The position numbers and the translations under genes were made by a program. A stretch of DNA of 64,000 bases, from positions 754,001-818,000 of the forward strand of contig JADANN010000251.1 of the NCBI GenBank assembly GCA_018806985.1, read 5' to 3'. The notes beneath the pieces were generated by a model, which saw only the letters and a list, made by a program, of their open reading frames with translations, ran no database searches and had not been told where the DNA came from. Source of the stretch: Angiostrongylus vasorum. Taxonomy: Eukaryota > Nematoda > Chromadorea > Rhabditida > Metastrongylidae. Below are positions 54,739 to 64,000 of the stretch, in pieces (position 1 is the stretch's first letter; each line of letters begins with the position of its first letter).

Positions 54739-55855
54739 AGCCTAGACGTAATTAATGTAACAATGGTCTTATATTCGGTGAAATATTTATAATATTGGTG
54801 AGGATCGAATTTCCAAATAAAAGCCATATTGATCAAAAGGCCACTCAAAGGTGCTGTTAGAGTGGGACTGGCTCACGCGTTGTTCGCGTGGGGTCGTGAC
54901 CGAGACCCACCCAGGGTCAAAATATCATTTTGAAGTAGAGCGCCAGGTCGCGTGTGATAGTGAGGCATTTCGTCTTTCTGGTTCATCTATGGAATTTTTC
55001 GAAAATTTATCCAAAACGTCTGAAGAGGTCTTACGCATTTATGTTTTTGATTCCTGCGCTAAGATCCCCACAGTCACTTCAAAATTATCGCCATTGTGCT
55101 CTTGTGTCCCTATGTGTACTTAGAGGGAAGTGCTTGACGAATTTCAACTTTCCAATCTAGGTGCTCCTTCTTGCGGACTCAAAAGTGCGTCTGTCCGTTT
55201 CTCCAATCCATTCTTCACCAGCATACCTTACACGAGATCAAGTGATATTGTACCTGGATTAACGCAGTCCCATCTCTCTCTCCTGTTAGGACAGATCGCC
55301 ACAATTTTCTGAGCTGCACGAACGATCATAGAGGCGGTTGCGAAGTAACTGACGGCGTGGGATATTGGGTGGAGGTCAACAATCGCCACATAATTTGCCC
55401 AGGACCACTTTTTCATAAGCACTTCTTAAATGCATAACTTACCTCGTTTAATATGAAAGGTAACTTGAAAGAAATCTTACCTATATTCAAAACGCTTCCA
55501 TTCTTAAACATCCAAATAAAACTGTCAGAAAGTGGCTATTCAACAAAATGGTGTCGTAAGCCAAGTAGTAAAAATATACTAGTTCACTGCCTTTCCTTTC
55601 ATCCTTCACATTTGAAAAAAAACACTCATCATGAGCATGTACCGAATGGCTAAAAAATGTGTGCACAAGAAAAGAGGAAAGGAAGGAGTAGCTAAACCTG
55701 GCACGAAAAATAGCTATTTCCAATGGCTACGAAGCTGAAACCACTCGTGTCGGACAAAAAGGTAGAATTGATTCCCAAAATAATGTTTCGGACGTAAGTA
55801 AGATCGCTTTTAAGCTACCCTTCATGTCAAATGAAGTAAGTTGCGCCATTAATAG

Positions 55856-56281
55856 ATGCCTAAGACAAGGTGGTCTTCGAAATTATTGGCGATTATTGAC
55901 CTCCCACCCAATACCTTACGCCGTCAATTAGTTCGCAACCGTCTCTGTGATCGTTTGTGCAGCTCAGGAAACTGTATGATCTGTCCTAACGGGAGAGAAG
56001 GAAATTGCATGATTTCAGGGACAATATACACGGTCTCATGTAACGCATGCGATGAGGAATATATTAGGAAAACGAGAAGACCACTTTGTGTCCTCATAAA
56101 AGAACACCTAAATGGGGAACTCAAAATTCATCAGAGCACTCCTTTAAGTACACACAAGGCACAAGAGCACAACAGTGATGATTTTGAAGTGACTGTGGCG
56201 GATTCTAGCGCAGGAATCAAAAACATCAACGCGCAACAGTCTTGGAGCATTTTGGATAAATTTCAAAATATCCAAAGATGA
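55856..56281 (+). pseudogene. PLE family C GIY-YIG endonuclease
   Basis: Open for 141 codons: RRQLVRNRLCDRLCSSGNCM, ICPNGREGNCMISGTIYTVS, CNACDEEYIRKTRRPLCVLI, KEHLNGELK. The YIG motif has become YIR and the catalytic Arg before KEH is Leu, so despite the open frame it should be inactive. Confidence 0.85.
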
Positions 56282-56526
56282 ACCGGAAAGACCAATGCCT
56301 CACCATCATACGTTACCTGGCGCCTTATTTCAAAGTGATATTTTGACCCCTGGGTGGGCTTCGCTAGCGACCCCACGTGAACAACGCGTGAACCAGTTCC
56401 AATCGTAACAGCACGATGAGTAGCGTCTTCATCAATACGCCGTTTATTTGGAAAGTTCGACTTTCACTAATACTATAAATATTTAGCCGAATATAAGACT
56501 ACTGTTAGATAAAACACATCTAGGCT

Positions 56527-56554
56527 CTGAGGAAGGCGAAATCGCCGATATGTC
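56527..56554 (+). ncRNA. Hammerhead-like motif, 3' core altered
   Basis: CTGAGGA, perfect hairpin GGCG-AAAT-CGCC, then GATATGTC in place of GAAACGTC. Confidence 0.6.
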
Positions 56555-56569
56555 AGCCAGACCAACAAA

Positions 56570-56660
56570 GTCTACAACAACAACAACGACAACGACAACA
56601 ACAACAACAACAACAACAAAAGCAACAACAACAACAACAACAACAACAACAGCAACGACG
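56570..56660 (+). repeat. (CAA)n / (CGA) microsatellite, PLE tail
   Basis: About 90 bp of CAA repeats with CGA and GCA variants, directly after the terminal repeat of PLE family C. It translates as a run of threonines in one frame, which is not a gene. Confidence 0.85.
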
Positions 56661-56739
56661 AAGAAGACCCAAAACTACTTCCTGATTTTTTTGCGCCATG
56701 ATACCTCACTTATATTTCTTCAACTTCGAGAGGTTAAAA

Positions 56740-57256
56740 TTTACTGGTAGACAGTCTTTCATAGAAACAATCGAGCTTCTACGTTGACACGATACTGCAC
56801 GGTGTATAAGGCAACAATTAACCATTATTTGAAGAGAAGGGATTGAAATCAGGAAGTTTTAAGAAATATGTTATTGAGTGGAGTTGGCAAACTTGAGAAA
56901 GACATCCTCGACATCACTGAATTTCCGTCGACGGTCCATTCCTGCAGAAGCAATCTATGGTGGTGGTCTAGTGTCAGCGTTAAAAGAGGCAGGAACATCA
57001 TCCGTAATCAAGAAGTCATTTCCGAGCTACTGCTAATAAGAGGGTCCATGTCTAATTTGGGAATAATTCGTACGGGAGGTCAACTTTCAATGAGGTGCAA
57101 GACAAATCCTCCACCATATCCACGTGTCGTGTTGGAACAATGATTCTTACGACAACAAAATAGATCGTTTATCTTTGTTAAGACATTTGCCTATTTACAA
57201 TATGTGGAACAGATTTGTATTCATCCGCAGAATAAATTCTTAGTGAACAGTCGTAC
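56740..57256. other. Possible downstream part of the 57-58 kb gene
   Basis: No certain exon. On the minus strand the sequence after the exon ending at 57257 has possible splice sites near 57050 and 56935, but no frame stands out. Confidence 0.3.
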
Positions 57257-58515
57257 CTCATCAATAATGATAAGGAAAAAAATGTCGGAATTGAAGCCAT
57301 GATATTAAATAAAATCAAACCAGAACTTGCTGGCAATTTTTCTCGTTGTTCGAAAATCACTGTCATTGCTTGGCCTGAAACTTCGACAATGTAAATTGAA
57401 GCAAAATCGATGCTTGGTTCGAAAACTATCCAAGATAATTAAGCAGCAAACCAAAAGTGGAAAAAAATGAAAGGTTTTTCGGTTTACCGTTGAGTGGTAT
57501 TTATGCAGTGACAGAGCGGCCGTAGAGGACTGTCGACCAGGCAATCTCCTTGTTTACCATACTCGTCCAAACGATGGAATTCGGAACTTACCGTCAAACC
57601 GGATGAATTGGACTGAACATTTCCCTAAGAAACAAGCAACTTAAATTTGGTCCAGTTACATGTGTACAGAAAGTATATGTGAAGCTGGCGTAGCAGAGAA
57701 CACAGGGAGTCCATCTTACGAACTCATTTTCGCAATAGAGCTGCCATAAGTGTGTTAATGCTTTGTGTCCCTACTCTTCTGCTTAAGCTGATGAAGCATA
57801 AAGCAGTCTTAAGAGTAACTAACTAACTCAACATTCCTCAAATATGACAGCATCAGAAGTATAAAATTATCTGAACCGTAACATTTCTCAGAGATAGAAT
57901 AATGCCCAGAAATAGGTCCTTCTTCTGCATAACTTTAAAACACATTTGTTCCAGTTAGGTAGCAAATAATTCAACCCAGAACGGCGGCGAGTCATGGGCT
58001 ATAGTGGCATTTGCATTGTTGGAGCAGAGTAGCCTATCATTTCCGACCTATTAGTGGGCATTTTAACATCGTCTAACTTGCTACCAATTGCTACAAACTT
58101 TTTACTCACTGAGAAAAGACCCATTGATGGTTCCAAATAGACGCTCATATCGTAATGCGTAACGCCGCCGACCCGAATTTGCCTGATACTCAACGTCTGG
58201 AATAAAAAATTCGTCGTATCCCTTGGCAATTTATTCCGATTTTCATTTTGTTTTCGCTAGACAGCTTCTAAACTAATGGCACTTACAGGAAATTACAATA
58301 GAGTTGACAAGATTTTTATAGGATATTCTCGTACCATGGTGAAGAAGAAACGCTTGTAAAGGTCTAACCCTGTTGTAGAACTGTTTTCGGCATTTCTTTT
58401 CCAATCCATGCTGCTGCAGGACCATATTCAACTTGTCAGCGAAGAAGTAGCCCAGTTTTGTAATCAACTCTCGATCGCTGAACACTTGTTGAAGTGGTTC
58501 AGAACACTTACACAG
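57257..58515 (-). CDS. Unidentified host gene, three spliced exons
   Basis: Minus-strand exons: about 58515-58287 (ELITKLGYFFADKLNMVLQQ, HGLEKKCRKQFYNRVRPLQA), 58196-58110 (VEYQANSGRRRYALRYERLF, GTINGSFL) and 57374-57257 (QAMTVIFEQREKLPASSGLI, LFNIMASIPTFFSLSLLMR). Donors GTAAGT, GTGAGT, GTACGA; acceptors ending TTCCAG and TTTCAG. Joining preserves frame (phase 1 at both junctions). The last exon is hydrophobic and could be membrane-spanning. The acceptor of the first exon is uncertain and further exons are expected on both sides. I do not recognise the family. Confidence 0.6.
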
Positions 58516-60372
58516 CTGTTTGTTGGCTTTCTTATTCCACTCAAATCGTTGAAATATCAAAAACATGTGAACTACCACAAAGAGGTCAACAACAGTTATT
58601 TACCTAAAAAGTTAATTAAAGCTCCAAACTGTAGTGCTTTCAAAGCATTTGTGTGCAATACATCTAATATTTCCCCGCCTTTTTATCGATTTTGTAATGA
58701 AAACAATTTTTTCGGGAGTAAAATACATAAAAATAAGCCAGAGAGGCCTAAACATACGTCACGTTGTATTCGCTATATTGACAAATACAATATGCAGACG
58801 GTATTGGTAGTGTTCGGCAGTTTCTTAGTCCTCGCCATTCTCTTAATAGCGATGATCCCTTGCTGATTGGCGTAAGATTACGGTGGGCGGTGTCCGAAAA
58901 CCCAGCTGACGGTTGTAGCTGAAAAAGCGGTTCTAGATCACTCTGTAACTTTCTCTCATGGATACAAAGGTGTGATTTTCATCTATTCATCAGTGCCAAT
59001 GCACCTGTGAGCATACCCGCTTGATTAGTGGCTTTTTGCTTCCAGCTTAAATTTAATTTACTTTACTCTATACATCGAACAAAAACAGAACAATCCTTCC
59101 TGTTTTCATGATTGAGAAACCTGACGTTTTTATTGCAGTATTTAGTTAATCACATTGGTTGACGTTTCGGTGCGTTGAACTGCTTCAGAATAGTTTTTCT
59201 CATTATAAGTTTTCTAGTTACTGCTGGAAACCAACTGCAGAGAGTATAGAGAACTTCTCTCTGGAAAAAGTTCTCTATCTTTCTAAACAATAACATTTAG
59301 ATGTCCATATATGGCCGCCTCACAGTCGCACATCAAATACCGCAATGTAAGTTTTATAATCTACTCGGTCAATTATGTTCAGTGTTTCAGGCACAGTAGG
59401 GATTCAGGTTTGACTTCAGTAGTACACCAACGATGGCTTATCCGAAGGAGGAGGAGTAACAGTGGAACAGTTTACTACTTCCTTGCGAAACAATGGAGCC
59501 AATGACGTTGATATTTCAGGCAGTTAGGTAGAGTCTACTGCAGTCCAAGATCAACAATCCAGATTAACCGCGGTTGTACACGCACGCGGCTACCGCAGCC
59601 AGTATAAGTCAGGTGCCTTTGACGGCGAGACATGACGATCACTCACCTTACCCCCGATCGGTAGCGCGGATAATCTGTTCTTCACAACATCTTTCGTTGT
59701 CATCCTCAATCACCACAACTCATTCACAGTCATACTCACTCATTCTTATTCATTCACATTCATCTTTCAGTAACCAGAAGATTATTGTATCCAGTTTCTT
59801 AGCTTGTCTACGGTGTAATGTCAGTAGTGGCGGGTGTTTCCAAATGCGTTATGTTTGCAACGCCATCGGTGGCATGTACTATTCCTCCCGCAATGTATGC
59901 TGACATAGCGCGTTAACCACGACCAGCCGCCTGACTGTGTTCCGTAGGATGACTCATCACTTACCGTCCTCATTGATCCACTAAATGCACCTCATCGCTA
60001 TAATGTTGAAATCTTAGCTCAGCCGAAAATACGGCCCGTCTGTATCCCTCTCCGCCTCAGCATACAGTCTCCCTTCTCCGCCCCCAGCATACCGTGTCCC
60101 TCAGCCGCCGCGCCAGCCGCGGGTAGACGCGACGCGGCATCGCTCACGGCGAACCAACGGTTACTTCTTGGTAATTATTCATTATCACTATTAATGTAAT
60201 TGTGTTAATTACTTATTAATGGTATAGTAATATTCGAATGCCATTATCTCGTTGTTATCCTCATCTTCACTACTAGCCTTAGCACCTCATAGTTTTAACT
60301 CACGTCACTCCTCTACCATTACTTCTCCATCGTTACTATTATGTTATTAATGTTACATTTATGTATTAAACG
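58516..60372. other. No recognisable gene; degenerate PLE motif and simple sequence
   Basis: A weak hammerhead-like motif (minus, 59161-59188: CTGAAGCA, no good hairpin, GAAACGTC) is the only PLE trace. 59715-59770 is TCATTCA-type simple sequence. 60040-60160 is unusually GC-rich (CCGCCGCGCCAGCCGCGGGT), a possible promoter or foreign patch. Confidence 0.35.
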
Positions 60373-60394
60373 GGTTTAATTACCCAAGTTTGAG
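60373..60394 (+). other. Exact 22-nt SL1 spliced-leader sequence without SL-RNA context
   Basis: All 22 positions agree with the canonical nematode SL1 exon (from GGTTTAATTACCC to AAGTTTGAG). In an SL RNA gene a GT donor (GGTAAAC-like) and an Sm site (AATTTTGG) follow. Here the next bases are GCTGGTAGATC, with no donor and no Sm site. The simplest reading is a genomic copy of the 5' end of a trans-spliced mRNA, brought in by reverse transcription. A PLE-like ribozyme motif follows 210 bp downstream. Confidence 0.8.
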
Positions 60395-60602
60395 GCTGGT
60401 AGATCAAAGCATCAACTAAAACACCCGCGTGGCTAATATTCTACACAAATCGAACCGCTAGTAGCCGCAGCTACCTAGCCGTTACACAGAGTGTTATATG
60501 GCAGAGGAATGAAAGACATGAGAGACATCCCTCATCCATGTAGGACTCTGTACTTCAGGTCTCCAACAAGAACTGGAGGAATTAGAAAAGAACAAAACTC
60601 TT

Positions 60603-60631
60603 CTGAAAAAAGTCGAAAGCACCGAAACGTC
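60603..60631 (+). ncRNA. Hammerhead-like motif of a PLE terminal repeat
   Basis: CTGAAAA, AAGTCGAAAGCACC, then GAAACGTC and AGC. 3' core and cleavage triplet are intact; the fifth to seventh bases of the 5' core are altered and helix II is weak. Confidence 0.5.
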
Positions 60632-60803
60632 AGCAAATGTTAGTGAAGAAGTACTGTAATAACAATCTGGCTTTCGCTTGTGAGGAAAACTGTGAACTAC
60701 GGACCAATGTCGGGGTTAAAAAGGAAGTCGGTCGCAGGGATTTGTCAAGTCAATCTTAAATATTATGTTATCAATCTGTAATCATAAAGCTTGTTGTCCC
60801 CAC

Positions 60804-62007
60804 CTTTAATATGTCCATAATCGTCGCGTGTAGGTCAAAATTCGTCATTAACTGGTTAGTCTTCTGATATAATTGGTGGTGTATTGATGTATTACGGTAT
60901 ATTAACGGTATCATCACCATAAGGAATGGATTCAGATTCTCGTACTGACCCAAGGGCACTTCACGAATCTGTGTGTGATATTTATTTAGGAACATGCATG
61001 CAATGAGTTATTACTGAGGTTATTAGCAGCGAAAATGACTAACTCCTTCGAATCGTGGTCCATGATCACCCATGAAGAAGAAAAACGATTTGTCCATGAT
61101 CGCTTGGTTCTTCTTAAAGAATTTGAGAAAGTGTTCATCGGCATGGTAGAGGTCCTTCATTGTGTCGTGTGCCAAAACAGTCGGCCATACTTGAGCGATT
61201 TTTGGCGTTCCTCAATGTCATATTTGCTTTGCAGCATTTCACTACGATCGCAACAAGATAAGCAGAATGGAAAATACCATGGAAAACATGGCCAAATGAG
61301 GACTCCTAACGACTTCTAGAATTCCCGGATTTCCATAAATAAACAAATATATATATATATACATATATAAACCCTACGATGCTCGTGATAGTTAAATCTA
61401 AATAGAGCGTCGAAAAAAACTCTAAATTGATCAGTCGCTTCAGCATGCTGCGTGGGCGCTATTTCTTGTGACGCTAATATATAAAGCGGTGGACTTGGAG
61501 TTACCCTCAATAGAAAGATGGTTGTTGGTTCAATCCCGTGCTTCGGACCCCCCAAGCCATATATTCGCCCGGGATTCGCATATTGATACAGGACCTCTAG
61601 GTGATGAAAACAGTTATTTAGCATAACGGTGGACTCCCGCAGCTCTCTGTATTGGGCAAATGTGTATGCAACAAAAATAATAAGTATTGTTTTAAGACCA
61701 TAGCTGCCCTGGACCACTAGTCAGTAGTGGATGAAAATAGTGAAGAATTTTCTGATTCGCTAGAACGTGTGCAATCAAAAGTCCTATCCATTTGGTGGAA
61801 CAGCGTCAGTGGGTTTTTTTAATACGTCGACGGCCCCTCTAGTTGTCCAGATCTAGTTGAATGACCAATTGTGAAGCGTATAAAGCCAGTAGAGATTTTT
61901 AAACATCAATGAAGAAACGAATGCTATATTCACCTGTGTAGGAATTCATGAATTTTTCTAGGTAGTCCAACATTTCCAAATGAGGCTCACTACACGAATC
62001 TTTGAAG
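60804..62007 (-). CDS. DUF229-family protein (sulfatase/alkaline phosphatase-like fold), three exons
   Basis: Minus-strand exons: 62007-61934 (SFKDSCSEPHLEMLDYLEKF, MNSYTG), 61210-61044 (TPKIAQVWPTVLAHDTMKDL, YHADEHFLKFFKKN, FFFFMGDHGPRFEG) and 60968-60804 (IREVPLGQYENLNPFLMVMI, NQLMTNFDLHATIMDILK). Phases agree (1, then 0). The MGDHGxRFG metal-site motif, the LAHDxxxxLYHAD region and TNFDLHATxxDIL are signatures of DUF229, a family expanded in nematodes and related to sulfatases and phosphatases; it is usually membrane-anchored or secreted and its substrate is unknown. Here RFG reads RFEG across the splice. N- and C-terminal exons are not identified; an S3-like repeat sits in the second intron. 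Confidence 0.8.
61352..61372 (+). repeat. (TA)n microsatellite
   Basis: ATATATATATATACATATATA in the intron of the DUF229 gene. Confidence 0.7.
61460..61715 (+). repeat. SINE-like repeat with tRNA-like head
   Basis: ATATAAAGCGGTGGACTTGG and GTTGGTTCAATCCCGTGC resemble A and B boxes. The rest resembles neither S1 nor S2 closely; relation to S3 is possible. It lies in the intron between 61210 and 61934. Confidence 0.45.
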
Positions 62008-62009
62008 CT

Positions 62010-63639
62010 TTTTTTGAAAGTTGTACCCCCGGCTCTTAGAATGTCGAATGGTCTGCAAGAATTCTTCAAGTGGTTTCATTATTTCATTGTCATGATATCT
62101 AGCTAACTCTGTACTTACGTAATATGAACATATTTCTGACTCCGAAATGTTCTCCCATTCTCCACCTGCATGCTAAATTTTCCCACATCTCTTTTCTATC
62201 GGTGGTATATTTGTGTTCAGAAAGAATATTTGTGTTTGTCTCGTGGCATTACACTCTGCTTAACATGCTTTACTTTTTCACCAGTAGTCAAGCCAATCTC
62301 GGTATTTATGTTCCAACCAATGGATTACGCTCATATGCTAGCTATGCTAACTGGAAATGTGCTCATTGTTGTTGAACTGTGACATAAACAGGTTATAGGA
62401 ACTATTCATCAAATAAGTCCTATTTTCTATACTAGTGTATGTTTCCTGTTCACCTGTAACTATCTTAAATCTATCTTCGCGTCTTCTCTAAATTGCCTCT
62501 TAGCCACTATCTCATGCAACCGCTTCGCAGGTGGCTGGAAATGGATTCTATAACCTCTTTCAATAAACTGCTGTTCTTTGCTACTTTCCGGCACCCTTCA
62601 CGTGTAGCTCTATGCATGATTGTGCTAGTAGAAAAAACCTTTAGAACCTCTCTCTAGGCGCTGTCTTCAGTTCCCTCTGGCAAAACTCCACCCACTACAG
62701 AAGTAGTACAGACAGCCCATGGCTATAGGTCTTCAAAGGGTGTGGGCAGTGTTCGTCCAGTGTCCATCCAGTTCGTTCATATCGCCTAACTCGTCCATAT
62801 AGGTAGCCTCTATTGTTATTGTTGTTATTGGTACTATTATCATAAAAGTTGTGATCCAGCGTTCGACTCAGCGACTTACACACAAAAGACCCGCATAGCA
62901 GCTACAAGGACTAATGTTCACAACGACTTGGTATTCATATAAAGTTAGGAGTCTCAACGCCGCAACACAGGGTCTCCATTTGAAAGTCTTATCGCAAGTG
63001 AAAAGGACCTGAACATCTTCATGAGGAAGATGAGCTGCGAAGGAAACCGTGCTCGCTACACTAAAATTGGCGTTATTCCTAGGAAAAGTTGGAATATAGC
63101 AAAGTAGGGCATCCAATTCCGAATTTCGTTGGACCTCTGCATAGATAATTGATCTTTTTGTTGATTTATGACCTTCCGCGAGATTGTTGAAATTCTTTAT
63201 TATGCTTAATGTTTCCGCGGTTTCACTTTCTTCAGAGTTAGAATGATTCTAGATGACTGCCCACAGCCATTCGTCCCTGCGATGGTGCCAAACAACCGAG
63301 ATGCTAACCATAATAAAGATTTGTAACAAATTCTGGTAAGCTTATCAATAAACCAAAACCTAATAATAATGCTGATATAGGGAGTAAAAAGTCATAAGCA
63401 TGGGCAAAGATCCATTTCTTTAGGTCATTGAGCGTGGAGTTCTTCACGTGGTCTCAACTCCAAAGGAAATGTCAACGGCTGTTTAGTCTTGCTGAGCTAA
63501 GAGTTCGCTAACCACATAAAAAGGGCTGATCAGCTATCCAAACTGCTAAGGCCTTGTGCACAAAAAAAGTTAGGAGGCTAAATAATGCTGCAAGCCTTCT
63601 ATTTAAATGAAATTACTTTTTCTGTATCTAATGTTTGAG
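62010..63639. other. Probable 5' side of the DUF229 gene; no exon established
   Basis: Open frames at 62124-62382 (+) and 62868-63116 (-) show no motif I can name. 63208-63235 (minus) has a weak hammerhead-like motif (CTGAAGA, AAGTGAAACCGCG, GAAACATTA) related to the one at 19.69 kb. Confidence 0.35.
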
Positions 63640-63905
63640 GGAGCGTGTGGCGCAGTGGTTGGAGGCGCCACTGCGGCACATACGTGGAATCGATCCTCGT
63701 GCCCATGGCCCACCAAACCTTCCACACCCCCGGGGTCAGTAAATTGATATCAGACTTGTGTGGGAGGACAGCAGCACTGGCTCGATGAGCAGCGGTAGCC
63801 ACTGCGAGTCATTGTAAAGCTACATATGCATTCAGTCACCTCCAACGATGCTTAATGAAGTCGAATGAAGGGCGCATTTCTCGATGGGATTGATCAACGC
63901 CTTAA
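63640..63905 (+). repeat. tRNA-derived SINE, family S2
   Basis: Head GGGAGCGTGTGGCGCAGTGG (A box), GTGGAATCGATCCTCG (B box), body GGGGTCAGTAAATTGATATC and GGAGGACAGCAGCACTGG, tail ATGCTTAATGAAGTCGAATG to GATTGATCAACGCC. Near full length. Confidence 0.75.
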
Positions 63906-64000
63906 TGAGCTATTAGAGCTTAGCTTTATCTGATGTTTACAGTAGATCGGTCTTTATCGTTTTATAAAGTTTTTTTTCCAATAATCTGATTCTCCTAATA

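Larger units (their letters stand above)
54645..55446 (-). mobile_element. PLE family C, left half of a head-to-head pair
   Basis: A 5'-truncated minus-strand copy that starts near 55446 in the linker region just upstream of the nuclease (peptide YFATASMIVRAAQKIVAICP, a worn form of RNRLCDRLCSSGNCMICP). It runs through the decayed GIY-YIG domain (55000-55320), the terminal repeat (54840-54960 region matches 56310-56420 inverted), the motif at 54710-54738 and a (CAA)n tail. Confidence 0.8.
55447..56665 (+). mobile_element. PLE family C, right half of a head-to-head pair
   Basis: Starts in the RT thumb (LPFLNIQIKLSESGYSTKWC), then linker, finger and GIY-YIG (55856-56281), 3' terminal repeat, motif at 56527-56554 and a (CAA)n-rich tail to about 56665. 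With the left half it forms an inverted pair with 3' ends outward. Confidence 0.85.

Noticed and set aside
56550..56750. Open frame rich in threonine (poly-Thr)
   Set aside because: It is the translation of a (CAA)n-type microsatellite that forms the tail of a PLE, not a protein gene.
58408..58866. 152-codon open frame on the plus strand with a C-terminal hydrophobic segment
   Set aside because: It overlaps the minus-strand exon 58287-58515, which has good splice sites and joins in phase to two more exons. The plus frame lacks any recognisable domain, although a real overlapping gene cannot be fully excluded.
60373..60480. SL RNA gene
   Set aside because: The SL1 exon is exact, but the GT donor and the Sm site expected downstream are missing.
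61035..61319. 94-codon open frame on the plus strand
   Set aside because: Antisense to the DUF229 exon with the MGDHG motif.
62868..63116. N-terminal exon of the DUF229 gene
   Set aside because: The minus-strand frame is open and correctly oriented, but I could not match it to the N-terminal part of that family or find fitting splice sites.

Overview
The window looks like nuclear DNA of a parasitic strongylid (hookworm-type) nematode. Four things point there: an exact copy of the nematode SL1 spliced leader at 60.37 kb; short intron-rich exons of nematode-expanded families (a 7TM chemoreceptor of Srt type, an FkbM-like methyltransferase, a DUF229 protein, a UDP-glucuronosyltransferase); RTE-type LINEs of the kind abundant in hookworms; and GIY-YIG Penelope-like elements (PLEs). 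There are no bacterial operons, phage genes or CRISPR arrays. Most long open frames are pieces of decayed transposons, so the annotation rests on exon/splice logic and repeat comparison within the window.

Layout. 0-5.4 kb: two PLE copies in tandem, an antisense RTE LINE and PLE terminal-repeat remnants. 5.4-5.56 kb: first exon of a UGT with an in-frame stop. 8.1-11.5 kb: a long decayed RTE LINE. 12.5-16.7 kb: left arm of an inverted segmental duplication carrying a chemoreceptor pseudogene on the minus strand; its partner arm lies at 36.9-42.2 kb on the plus strand. 17-21.6 kb: SINEs and PLE ribozyme relics. 21.9-25.25 kb: four spliced exons of an FkbM-like gene (minus), with a possible first exon at 30.2 kb. 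25.4-29.3 kb: an RTE LINE split by a PLE inverted dimer. 31.8-35.7 and 45.2-51.3 kb: a second, direct segmental duplication; both copies hold the same LINE insertion, but in the first copy the LINE is almost wholly deleted. 42.5-45 kb: a second LINE type and a PLE. 52-56.7 kb: a nearly complete PLE with inverted terminal repeats and a second PLE inverted dimer. 57.2-58.5 kb: an unidentified three-exon gene. 60.4 kb: the SL1 copy. 60.8-62.0 kb: three exons of a DUF229 gene. 63.6-63.9 kb: a tRNA-derived SINE.

Three themes recur. (1) A hammerhead-ribozyme-like motif (CTGANGA, a short GGCG/CGCC hairpin, GAAAC-GTC) occurs at least a dozen times and marks PLE terminal repeats, even where the coding part is gone. 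(2) Several retroelements (PLEs and a tRNA-derived SINE called S1 here) sit in the genome as head-to-head inverted dimers. In the best cases the whole dimer is bracketed by one target-site duplication, so it went in as one event. (3) Paralogous segments supply empty sites that let insertions be ordered in time. Apart from the FkbM, DUF229 and 57-58 kb genes, which keep compatible splice phases, most coding content is broken.
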